DNA of 7,984 nt from Acidobacteriota bacterium (GTDB taxonomy: Bacteria > Acidobacteriota > UBA890 > WLXD01), in NCBI GenBank assembly GCA_022571615.1, contig JACZXM010000119.1, forward strand, positions 1 to 7,984, read 5' to 3'. Positions 1-6,570 of this stretch are shown here, one piece after another; position 1 is the stretch's first letter; each line of letters opens with the position of its first letter. A model generated the notes under the pieces. That model made no database searches and had not been told where the DNA came from. It saw nothing but the letters and a program-made list of their open reading frames with translations. The position numbers and the translations under genes are program-made.

Positions 1-1505
1 GACGTGCCGCGAAGCAGAGAATCTTGGACGCGAAGAGTTCCGCCGACCCACAGCGGCGAGACGCGCAGCGAGCGGGCCCGAACCGGCGCGCCAGCCAGCG
101 CCAGCACGCAGTTGATCCCCACGGTGCGCATCAGAGTGCTCTTGCCCGACATGTTCGAGCCACTGACTACCAACAGATGAGTTTCGGGGCCCAGCTCCAA
201 GTCGTTGCATACACAGTCTTTGCGGGCAAGCAACGGATGTCCCACCGCCCGTGCGCTGAACACTGGTCGCCGATCGTCGATCCTCGGGTACGGATCCTGT
301 GGGTGCTCGAAGGCATAGGCGCCAATGCTGCCAAGTGCCTCGAACTCTCCGACGGCCTCGAGCCATCGCGGGATCAGGACGCCGTACCGATGGCGCCATC
401 GCTCGATGGCTAATGACGCCTGTGTCCCCCACATCAGGACGAGAGCAACGGGAGCGAAGAGCAGGTTGCGGCGTGAGTCCAGCAAGTCGATCAGACGGTG
501 CAGTCGGGCGATCGCCTCCGACGGAACGACGTTGCCTCGGCACAGCCCAGTTCTCAGTTCTCGTAGCTTCGCCGAGGCGAAATCGCGATTCTCGATGCGC
601 GCCAACACACCGCCCAACAGGCGCAACTCGTGGGCGGTGCGGGACACTTTGGCGATTACCCTGTCCACGCGCCGCCGCAGTGCCAGCGCGAAGCCGGCGT
701 GCGCGAGAAACGCGACCCCCAGCAGCGCCCGTCCTGTCACCCCGCTGATCAGGCCAATTGCTGCTGCCAGCAGGAACACGACCAGTACCGGCGCCATCCA
801 CCGGTAGCTCGGCTGACTGAGCTCCTCTCGTGCACCGGCCCAGTCGGCCAGCTCTTGCGGGTGGACCTGCTGAACGATCTCCTCACCGAAGACCGCCAGC
901 TCCTCGCGGAGGTCTATCGCCCCCGCCAGCTCGCTGGCGGCAGCCTGCCGGGCGACGATCTCGTCGCTCTCGGCAGGAGCCAGCAGCCACTTCGCGAGCG
1001 TCTGTCGCCCGATCCCGGTACGGGCGGTGCACAGGAGCTGGTACAACGAGCCCGTACCGAATAGGTCCAGATCGTTGGCATACGGATGCGCATCGTCGCG
1101 GAAACGGTCGCCGTCGTAGCCCACCCCCTGCCATTGATCGTCGATGCGGGCCAGCCCGCGCTCGTAGTACGCCGCCCCGCGGTCGGCGCGCGCACGACTT
1201 CGTACGTTGCGCTCGTGCAACACCACGAGCAGCAGGAAAATTGCTAGCGGCAGCGCCAGCCATCCGACGTGCAGGCGATCCGGGTCGAACACCGCCCACG
1301 CGAACCCGAGCCCCGCCAGGAGCGTGACGCCCCGTGCGACGGAAAGCCGCCAGTCGTACCGGTCCAGAAGCTCGATCTGCGCTCGGCGCTGGCTGAGCCG
1401 CCGGTCGTACTGTCCTCGAACATCGGCAACGGATGGCGACTCTTGACGCAGGGAATCACCTCTTTTCAAGAATGCGCTTCGGGCAGTCAGTACAATTCGG
1501 AACAT
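1..1505 (-). CDS. Membrane-anchored MutS-family ATPase (5' part; runs off left edge)
   Basis: 501 uninterrupted codons read leftward from the ATG at 1505; the gene continues beyond base 1. Near the cut end, residues 449-457 read GSNMSGKST, the MutS-type Walker A loop, preceded by the beta strand LLVVS. Residues 461-501 continue as in MutS ATPases. The Walker B, signature and dimerisation parts lie outside the window. The N-terminal half has no recognisable mismatch-binding domain. It shows hydrophobic segments at about 57-73, 82-97, 237-276 and 348-362, with charged helical stretches between, as in MutS-related membrane proteins of unknown function. A role in mismatch repair is therefore not implied. 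The start is uncertain: the ATG at 1505 has no clear ribosome site. A strong one (AGAGGTGAT, 1455-1463) precedes an in-frame CTG at 1449-1451. The family call is firm; the start and function are not. Confidence 0.88.
   Translation of the reverse strand, partial: MFRIVLTARSAFLKRGDSLRQESPSVADVRGQYDRRLSQRRAQIELLDRYDWRLSVARGVTLLAGLGFAWAVFDPDRLHVGWLALPLAIFLLLVVLHERNVRSRARADRGAAYYERGLARIDDQWQGVGYDGDRFRDDAHPYANDLDLFGTGSLYQLLCTARTGIGRQTLAKWLLAPAESDEIVARQAAASELAGAIDLREELAVFGEEIVQQVHPQELADWAGAREELSQPSYRWMAPVLVVFLLAAAIGLISGVTGRALLGVAFLAHAGFALALRRRVDRVIAKVSRTAHELRLLGGVLARIENRDFASAKLRELRTGLCRGNVVPSEAIARLHRLIDLLDSRRNLLFAPVALVLMWGTQASLAIERWRHRYGVLIPRWLEAVGEFEALGSIGAYAFEHPQDPYPRIDDRRPVFSARAVGHPLLARKDCVCNDLELGPETHLLVVSGSNMSGKSTLMRTVGINCVLALAGAPVRARSLRVSPLWVGGTLRVQDSLLRGT
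1491..1496 (+). promoter_or_regulatory. Candidate -10 element for the methyltransferase-dehydrogenase pair
   Basis: TACAAT matches the sigma-70 -10 consensus at five of six positions. Transcription would start near 1503-1504, giving a leader of about 90 bases before the GTG at 1594, or a leaderless message beginning at the ATG at 1504. No convincing -35 lies 16-18 bases upstream (AAGAAT at 1468-1473), so this is weak. It also lies inside the 5' end of the divergent MutS-like gene if that gene starts at 1505. Confidence 0.3.
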
Positions 1506-1575
1506 GGTAGCTGAACGCAACCCGCCAGATTCCCATGACCACCGCACCTCCAGTCCACCACGGCCTGCTAGCGAT

Positions 1576-1584
1576 GGAGAGGGG
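1576..1584 (+). promoter_or_regulatory. Ribosome binding site that decides the methyltransferase start
   Basis: The purine run GGAGAGGGG ends nine bases before GTG at 1594. The ATG at 1504 in the same frame has no such site and would add 30 residues rich in Pro, Ser, Asp and Arg that do not look like part of the family fold. Confidence 0.6.
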
Positions 1585-1593
1585 TCGCCCGGC

Positions 1594-2553
1594 GTGATCG
1601 ACAAGAACCGTTTCCTCACCCGGCTGAGCTCCCAGATCCCCGTTCTTCTGGACGGGCCGATGGGTACCGAGCTGAACCGCCGTGGCTTCGATACGGCGCT
1701 GCCGCTGTGGTCAGCCTGGGCGTTGCTCCGTTCGCCGGACGCAGTGCGCGAGATCCACATTGATCATCTGCGGGCTGGGGCGGAGGTCCTGACCACCAAC
1801 ACGTTCCGAACCCATCGTCGCTCGCTCCACAAGGCAGGCTACGGTTCGCGTGCCCGCGAGCTCACCGAGCTTGCGGTCCGGTTGGCGCAAGAGGCCATCG
1901 CCCGCGAGCCCAGAGCAGGGGCAGACACGTGCTTCGTTGCCGGGTCGGTCTCGCCGCTCGAGGACTGCTACTCACCGCAGCTCACGCCGCGCCCCGACGA
2001 GCTCGAAGGCGAGCACGAGGAGATGGCACGCCATCTCGCCGAGGCCGGGGTCGATCTCCTCTTGGTGGAAACCATGCCGACGATCCGCGAAGCCGAGGCG
2101 GCGACAAGGGTTGCCGTAGCGACCGGGCGACCGGTTCTGGTCGGGTTCACCTGTGACACCCGCGGGCAGCTCGTGTCGGGTGAATCAGTGGCCGATGCTG
2201 CCGCGGCCATCGAGGCGCTGGGAGCGACGGCGTTGCTGATCAACTGCACACCGTCGCACGCGCTCCACCGTGCGCTCAAACGGCTGGCCGCCGCCACCCG
2301 ATTGCCGATCGGCGCCTACGGCAACGTCGGCCATTCCGAGGACGAACAGGGTTGGACGGTCACCGATAGCCTCGACGCCACGGGCTACGCGGAGCGGGCA
2401 CGCGGGTGGATCGAAACGGGAGCCCGTCTGGTCGGCTGCTGTTGTGGCACTACCCCCGAGCACTTGCGCGCCGTAGCTGCGCTGATCAGCCAGGGTACAT
2501 TCTCGCGACGCAATGACCGCGACGTCCATACAAGGAGAGGAAGCGTGCCGTGA
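1594..2553 (+). CDS. Homocysteine S-methyltransferase family protein (zinc-dependent)
   Basis: 319 residues from the GTG at 1594, close to the usual 300-330 of single-domain homocysteine methyltransferases. These are TIM barrels that transfer a methyl group from an activated donor (betaine, S-methylmethionine or a similar sulfonium) to homocysteine in the cytoplasm. The early barrel motif LLDGPMGTEL (residues 18-27) is clear, as is LLLVETMPTIREAEAA (155-170). The zinc-ligand cysteines are in place: NC at 217-218, and the pair ahead of GTTPEHLRAV within CCC at 282-284. Three consecutive cysteines occur where two are usual. An ATG at 1504 would give a 349-residue form but lacks a ribosome site. 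The stop TGA overlaps the next gene's GTG in GTGA (2550-2553), which implies translational coupling with the aldehyde dehydrogenase. The methyl donor cannot be read from sequence, so no gene symbol is given. Confidence 0.88.
   Translation: MIDKNRFLTRLSSQIPVLLDGPMGTELNRRGFDTALPLWSAWALLRSPDAVREIHIDHLRAGAEVLTTNTFRTHRRSLHKAGYGSRARELTELAVRLAQEAIAREPRAGADTCFVAGSVSPLEDCYSPQLTPRPDELEGEHEEMARHLAEAGVDLLLVETMPTIREAEAATRVAVATGRPVLVGFTCDTRGQLVSGESVADAAAAIEALGATALLINCTPSHALHRALKRLAAATRLPIGAYGNVGHSEDEQGWTVTDSLDATGYAERARGWIETGARLVGCCCGTTPEHLRAVAALISQGTFSRRNDRDVHTRRGSVP
2534..2540 (+). promoter_or_regulatory. Ribosome binding site inside the methyltransferase 3' end
   Basis: GGAGAGG, nine bases before the GTG at 2550, sits within the last codons of the upstream gene. 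With the GTGA overlap this favours coupled translation of the two proteins. Confidence 0.6.
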
Positions 2554-3962
2554 AGATGCTGCTCGACGGAACCTGGGTTGACCGGTCCGACCGGATCGAG
2601 GTTCACGACCCGCAAGATGGCGCCCTGGTGGCAACGGTTCCACGTGCGAGCCAGGCGGACATGGTGGCGGCGATTGATGCCGCGGTGCAGGGCGCCGAGA
2701 CGGCGCGCCGATTGCCCGTGTTTCGCCGCATGGACATCCTGCGGGGTGCCGCTGACCGCATCGAACAACGGCAGGAAGAGGTCGCCCGGACGATTGCGCG
2801 GGAGGGCATCAAGACGATAAGGGAGGCACGCGTGGAAACCTCGCGCTGTGTTGATACCTTGCGACTGTCCGCGGAAGAAGCTCGTCGGATGGGCGGCGAG
2901 ACGATCGCATTTGATCAAAGAGAGGGCAACCAGGGGCGTTTCGGCTACTGGTTGCGGGAGCCCTTGGGCATCATCGGGGCGATCACGCCGTTCAACGACC
3001 CGCTCAACCTCGTGGCCCACAAGCTTGGACCGGCGCTGGCGGGCGGCAACGCGGTGATCCTGAAGCCCGACTCCAAGACGCCGCTGAGCGGAATCGGGCT
3101 GGTGCAGGCGTTGCACGATGCGGGCGCCCCGCCGGGTGTGGTCCAGGTGATCACCGGGCCAGGCGAACAGGTGGCGGAGCCGCTGGTGACCGACCCGCGG
3201 GTACGAATGATTTCATTCACCGGCGGGGCGTCCGTGGGCGAGAGCATCGCCCGCAGGGCCGGTCTCAAAAAGATTGCGATGGAGCTGGGAAGCAACTGTC
3301 CGGTGATCATCGCCCGCGACGCCGAGCTCGACGTCGCGGTTCCGGCGTGCGTGAGCGGCGCCTTCTGGGCCGCCGGCCAGAACTGCCTTCACGTCCAGCG
3401 ACTATTGGTGCATCAGGATGTCTACGAGGAGTTCCGGGACCGCTTCGTAGCCGGCGCCGAGGGCTACACCGTCGGCAGCAAGCTCGACGAGGCCACCGAC
3501 ATGGGCCCGTTGATCACCGAAGCGGCGGCAATGCGGGTCGAGGCCATGGTGGAGCGTGCGATCGAAGCGGATGCAACCCTCCTGTGCGGCGGTCACCGCA
3601 ACGGCACGTTCTTCGATCCGACTCTCCTGGAGGCGGTGCCCGACACGGTGGAGCTCAGCTATGAGGAGGTTTACGGGCCGGTTACCGCGCTGTATCGGTT
3701 CGATGACCTGAGTGAAGCCATAGCCCGTGCCAACGCCGTCGAGTACGGGCTCCAGGCGGCGATCTTCACGCGCTCGATCGACGTCGCCCACCGCGCCATC
3801 GCCGAGCTGCGCTACGGCGGCGTGATGGTCAACGACAGCACCGACTTTCGCATCGACGCCATGCCCTTCGGCGGTACCAAGCGTTCGGGCGTCGGGCGCG
3901 AGGGCGTCCGCTTCGCGGTCGAGGAGATGACCGAGCCCAAGGTTGTCTGCTTTCGTTTGTAG
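2550..3962 (+). CDS. NAD(P)-dependent aldehyde dehydrogenase (lactaldehyde / glyceraldehyde-3-phosphate dehydrogenase-like)
   Basis: 470 residues, the normal size for the aldehyde dehydrogenase superfamily; oxidises an aldehyde to the acid. Catalytic and cofactor residues are present: the oxyanion Asn149 in TPFNDPLN, Lys172 in LKP, the Rossmann motif FTGGASVG (223-230), the general base Glu245 in MELGS, the nucleophile Cys279 in AGQNC, and EEVYGP (372-377). The C-terminus, with PFGGTKRSGVGREGV and a following EEM, resembles the archaeal lactaldehyde dehydrogenase (MJ1411-like) and non-phosphorylating glyceraldehyde-3-phosphate dehydrogenase subgroup from memory. The substrate is unknown. Asp150 after the catalytic Asn and the segment SNCPVI after Glu245 are less common choices that may mark a subfamily. 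The GTG start is chosen because GGAGAGG (2534-2540) ends nine bases before it; an ATG at 2556 would be too far. It overlaps the methyltransferase stop by four bases. Confidence 0.93.
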   Translation: MKMLLDGTWVDRSDRIEVHDPQDGALVATVPRASQADMVAAIDAAVQGAETARRLPVFRRMDILRGAADRIEQRQEEVARTIAREGIKTIREARVETSRCVDTLRLSAEEARRMGGETIAFDQREGNQGRFGYWLREPLGIIGAITPFNDPLNLVAHKLGPALAGGNAVILKPDSKTPLSGIGLVQALHDAGAPPGVVQVITGPGEQVAEPLVTDPRVRMISFTGGASVGESIARRAGLKKIAMELGSNCPVIIARDAELDVAVPACVSGAFWAAGQNCLHVQRLLVHQDVYEEFRDRFVAGAEGYTVGSKLDEATDMGPLITEAAAMRVEAMVERAIEADATLLCGGHRNGTFFDPTLLEAVPDTVELSYEEVYGPVTALYRFDDLSEAIARANAVEYGLQAAIFTRSIDVAHRAIAELRYGGVMVNDSTDFRIDAMPFGGTKRSGVGREGVRFAVEEMTEPKVVCFRL

Positions 3963-3989
3963 GATTGGGCGTCTTGGCGCCGCGCGACC

Positions 3990-4005
3990 GGCGGTTATGA
4001 CCGCC
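3990..4005. terminator. Hairpin between convergent genes, possible bidirectional terminator
   Basis: GGCGGT (3990-3995), a TATG loop, then ACCGCC (4000-4005): a perfect six-pair stem 27 bases after the aldehyde dehydrogenase stop and abutting the stop of the minus-strand 52-residue ORF. Neither strand has a T-run after it, so it is not a textbook intrinsic terminator. Confidence 0.4.
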
Positions 4006-4163
4006 TACCGAGCGGCCGGGGCGTGCCGCTCGAGTTCCTCGAACCAGTTGAGGACGATGTTGAACTGCGTATAGACAGGCTCGGGAGAGGTCCGTCGGAC
4101 CACCAAGAACGGCTCCGGATCTTCCAGTTGCTTGAACCGCGCCACGTTCCCCTCGCGGTCCAT
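4005..4163 (-). CDS. Small ORF of 52 residues, possibly an orphaned C-terminal tail of a larger protein
   Basis: ATG at 4163, preceded by GGAAG six bases upstream; TAG at 4005-4007. It begins 32 bases after the fabH stop on the same strand, so it could be co-transcribed. About four fifths of third codon positions are G or C, like the neighbouring genes, which supports coding. The last part reads FNIVLNWFEELERHAP, preceded by FLVVRRTSPEP. From memory this resembles the extreme C-terminus of large bacterial Ser/Thr kinase or winged-helix proteins with TolB/WD40-like propellers, which often end in a phrase like 'VVLNWFEELK'. In the same frame the reading stays open upstream of the ATG (tryptophan-rich WWKCW) to about the fabH stop. 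It may be a relic left when fabH was placed next to it, or an independent small protein. No function is assigned. Confidence 0.55.
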   Translation of the reverse strand: MDREGNVARFKQLEDPEPFLVVRRTSPEPVYTQFNIVLNWFEELERHAPAAR

Positions 4164-4195
4164 CCAACACTTCCACCACGGCCTGCTTCTATGAG

Positions 4196-5239
4196 CTAGA
4201 CGACCTTGCGCAGGATGGCCCCCGAGGCAAAGCCGGCGCCGAACGCGACATCGATCTCCAGCCCTGTCCGGCGACTGCCCTCAGGGCGCGCTTGCGGGTC
4301 GAGGTAGCCGATCGGGATCGAAGCGGTCGAGGTATTGCCGAACTTGACGATGCCGTTGGTGTAGACACGCTCGAGCGGCACATCGAGCTTCTTGGCCACG
4401 CTCTCGATGATCCGCAGATTGGCCTGGTGGGGATAGAGGAAGTTGATGTCCTCGAGCCCGATCGGGTCCGGGTTGCCGTGGTTGTACTTGTCGATCACGT
4501 GCAACACATCGTGGACCATGGTGCGGACGGCGACGCTGTACACTTTGCGGCCATCCATGCGCAGGTAGGGGCGAGCGATCGTTTGCTTGGTGCTGAAGCG
4601 TCCCGATCCGTTGGTGCTCCATTGCGTTTCGAAGGCGGTGTCGGAATACAACAGATCACCGTAACGACCGTCGGCGTGAGTGTAGGTGGCCAGGATGCCC
4701 CCGCGCTCGACTGCGCCCAGGATGACCGCTCCGGCCCCGTCGCCCATGAGCACGCAGGTGGAGCGGTCCTGCCAGTCAACCGCATGCGAGAGTCCATCCA
4801 CTCCTACCACGAGCGATACCAGATCCCTGTCGTAACACAGGTTTTCGACCAGGATCTTGTTGTGCGCTCCCTCGACCGCGTACACGAACCCGGTGCATCC
4901 GGCCGACACGTCGGAGGCGGAGGCGTTCTTGGCTCCGAGCTCCGCCTGTAACTGGGTCGCCAGGCTGGGAAAGCGCGGCCAGGTGTTGACGCCGACACGG
5001 ATGTCGCCGATCTGTTCAGGCGACACTCCCGCATCGTCCATCGCTTGCCGGGCGGCAGCGACGGCCATGCCGAGGATGGTCTCGTCCTTGGCGAGGACGC
5101 GGCGTTCTTGAATCCCGGTGCGGCGCTGGATCCAGTCGTCGGTCGTATCGACGATCTTCTCCAGGTCGTGGTTGGTGAGAACGGTGGGCGGCAGGTAGGC
5201 GCCGAACCCGAGGTAGCCAATGCGTAGTGAGGGTCGCAA
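4196..5239 (-). CDS. fabH: Beta-ketoacyl-ACP synthase III (FabH-type)
   Basis: Condenses a short acyl-CoA with malonyl-ACP to start type II fatty-acid synthesis, in the cytoplasm. Counting from the TTG at 5239 (347 residues), the catalytic triad is Cys115 in SAGCTGF, His271 in LYPHQAN and Asn302 in KFGNTS. The N-terminal strand GYLGFGAYLPP and the segment TTDDWIQRRTGIQERR are classic, as are DRSTCVLMGDGAGAVIL and a GAGFASGA C-terminus. The frame is open to another TTG at 5377 (393 residues), but that adds 46 residues absent from the family. The later start also puts the active Cys near its E. coli position (112). Its ribosome site (GGGGA) is mediocre. About 25 extra residues lie between Cys and His compared with E. 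coli, mainly around an ETQWSTNGSG segment and the stretch before LYPHQ. It follows the bisphosphatase gene with a 190-base gap. A role in a secondary-metabolite pathway is possible but nothing nearby supports it. Confidence 0.9.
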   Translation of the reverse strand: MRPSLRIGYLGFGAYLPPTVLTNHDLEKIVDTTDDWIQRRTGIQERRVLAKDETILGMAVAAARQAMDDAGVSPEQIGDIRVGVNTWPRFPSLATQLQAELGAKNASASDVSAGCTGFVYAVEGAHNKILVENLCYDRDLVSLVVGVDGLSHAVDWQDRSTCVLMGDGAGAVILGAVERGGILATYTHADGRYGDLLYSDTAFETQWSTNGSGRFSTKQTIARPYLRMDGRKVYSVAVRTMVHDVLHVIDKYNHGNPDPIGLEDINFLYPHQANLRIIESVAKKLDVPLERVYTNGIVKFGNTSTASIPIGYLDPQARPEGSRRTGLEIDVAFGAGFASGAILRKVV

Positions 5240-5339
5240 GGTAGTCCCCGCGGGCCGGAAGCCCCGTTTGGCTGCGCCGATAAGGTATGCGCAGATGACA
5301 GCAGTACGAGAACGGATCGAATGAATAAAGATGAGGGTC

Positions 5340-5359
5340 ACCCCTCGGCGGCGGGGTGT
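5340..5359 (-). other. Six-pair hairpin in the fabH upstream region
   Basis: On the minus strand CACCCC, an eight-base loop, then GGGGTG form a perfect stem about 100 bases upstream of the chosen fabH start. A TTGACA overlaps its upstream edge (5362-5357). It could be a leader structure or chance in GC-rich DNA. The remainder of the 190-base gap (5240-5429) shows no other gene. Confidence 0.25.
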
Positions 5360-5409
5360 CAATAGCAGTAGCGGCAAGTCTGCGCCACAGGTTACCCGTC
5401 CGCAGCATC

Positions 5410-5431
5410 AGCTCGCCGAGAAATGCGAGCT
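5410..5431 (-). terminator. Hairpin overlapping the bisphosphatase stop codon
   Basis: Read on the minus strand, AGCTCGC, an eight-base loop, then GCGAGCT give seven perfect pairs. The stem begins within the TAG stop (5430-5432). There is no T-run after it, so it is a weak terminator or a 3'-end-stabilising structure between fbp and fabH. Confidence 0.4.
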
Positions 5432-6479
5432 AGCGCAGCCCGGTCTCGAACTCGATCGCTAGCTTGACGTCCTCTTCGCTGCCCATGTAGAGGGGGACGC
5501 GTTGGTGTAGCTCGGTAGGCTGCAGGTCGAGGATTCGCTCCTTGCCAGTGGAGGCCATGCCGCCGGCCTGCTCGATGATGTAACCCATGGGGTTGGCCTC
5601 GTACATGAGGCGGAGCTTCCCGCTCGGTGCCTTCTGGGTAGCCGGGTACATGAAGATCCCGCCGTACATCAGAGTGCGGTGGACATCGGCAACCATCGAG
5701 CCGATGTAACGCCCCGAATACGGCCTCCCACTGTCGGGGTCCACCTCTTGGAGGTACTCGACGAAGCGGCGAGTGCTGTCGAAAAAGAGGTTGCGGTAGC
5801 CTTCGTTGCAGCTGTAGATCTTGCCCTTCTTGGGAATCTCGATTCGAGGATGCGAGAGCAGAAATTCACCGATTCCCGGATCGAGGGTGAATCCCGACAC
5901 GCCGGCGCCCGTCGAGTACACCAGCATTGTGCTCGATCCATAAGCGACGTAGCCGGCCGCCACCTGCTCGCAGCCTCGCTGCAGTAGGTCTTTCAGCGTT
6001 CCGTGTCCGCTCGGGGTCACTCGCCGGTAGATCGACCAGATCGACCCGACCGAGACATTCGCATCGATATTCGAGGACCCGTCCAGAGGATCGAACAACA
6101 GCACGTAGCCGCCCACGTCGAGATCCTCCGGGATTCGGATCGGATCGTCTTCTTCCTCGCTCGCCATCACGCACAGCTGGCCGCCGCGCTCGAAGGTCCT
6201 CATGAAACACTGGTTGGCGAACTCGTCGAGCTTCTGAACCTGCTCACCGTGAACGTTGACCGTGCCGGTCTCCCCCAAGATGTCCACCAGACCGGCCTTG
6301 TTCACCTCGCGCGAGATCAGCTTGCCAGTCAGGGCGATGTCGTACAGCAGCTTGGATAGATCTCCGCGCGCCTCCGGGTGCTGCAGCTGCATGTTGAGGA
6401 CGTGCCGCTCGATGGTAACGATCCGATCGGGACGCGTGACAATCGGTTCCTTGGTGGGCGCGACGAAGCGTCTCGACAT
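5430..6479 (-). CDS. fbp: Fructose-1,6-bisphosphatase, class I
   Basis: 349 residues, usual for class I enzymes (about 330-350). Hydrolyses fructose 1,6-bisphosphate to fructose 6-phosphate in gluconeogenesis, or in the Calvin cycle of autotrophs. The metal site is intact: glutamates in MASEEE (106-110) and the signature FDPLDGSSNID (129-139). Substrate-binding motifs follow in order: NEGY (225-228), RYIGSMVADVHR (257-268), MYP (277-279), and KLRLMYEANPMGY (288-300), whose Glu294 completes the metal site. An N-terminal extension of about 15 residues is unremarkable. The ATG at 6479 has an excellent ribosome site, GGAGG (6487-6491 on the minus strand), seven bases away. The gene is first in its direction and is followed by fabH; no carbon-fixation genes are visible to say which pathway it serves. 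Confidence 0.96.
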   Translation of the reverse strand: MSRRFVAPTKEPIVTRPDRIVTIERHVLNMQLQHPEARGDLSKLLYDIALTGKLISREVNKAGLVDILGETGTVNVHGEQVQKLDEFANQCFMRTFERGGQLCVMASEEEDDPIRIPEDLDVGGYVLLFDPLDGSSNIDANVSVGSIWSIYRRVTPSGHGTLKDLLQRGCEQVAAGYVAYGSSTMLVYSTGAGVSGFTLDPGIGEFLLSHPRIEIPKKGKIYSCNEGYRNLFFDSTRRFVEYLQEVDPDSGRPYSGRYIGSMVADVHRTLMYGGIFMYPATQKAPSGKLRLMYEANPMGYIIEQAGGMASTGKERILDLQPTELHQRVPLYMGSEEDVKLAIEFETGLR

Positions 6480-6570
6480 CGATGTGCCTCCAATGGGGCG
6501 CCAGGAGGGTGCCGCCCACAGTGCCTAGTGTGCGTCATTTTCACCCGTTACGAGCTGAAATCAAGCTGCG
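6480..6570. promoter_or_regulatory. Divergent intergenic region between fbp and a small ORF
   Basis: About 90 bases that must carry the fbp promoter and perhaps one for the plus-strand ORF. I see the fbp ribosome site but no convincing -35/-10 pair. On the minus strand TTGATT is followed 17 bases later by AAAATG, a poor -10. Confidence 0.35.

Noticed and set aside
883..1299. Several long frames on both strands in the first 1300 bases
   Set aside because: The MutS-like reading (minus strand, open from 1505 to 1) explains the region; the others are Arg/Pro/Ala-rich shadows.
2385..3116. Open reading frame of 243 codons on the minus strand
   Set aside because: Antisense to the well-supported methyltransferase and aldehyde dehydrogenase; arginine- and proline-rich shadow with no family features.
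3829..4179. Minus-strand frame of 116 codons across the aldehyde dehydrogenase 3' end
   Set aside because: Overlaps the dehydrogenase C-terminus and conflicts with the better 52-residue ORF in another frame.
4292..4951. Open reading frame of 219 codons on the plus strand, antisense to fabH
   Set aside because: Val-, Gly- and Asp-rich text with no motifs, fully inside a gene with an intact catalytic triad; a GC-rich shadow.
5334..5362. Perfect TTGACA on the minus strand upstream of fabH as a promoter
   Set aside because: The hexamer 17 bases downstream is GACCCT, not a -10, and the spacer is a GC hairpin; kept only as a note.
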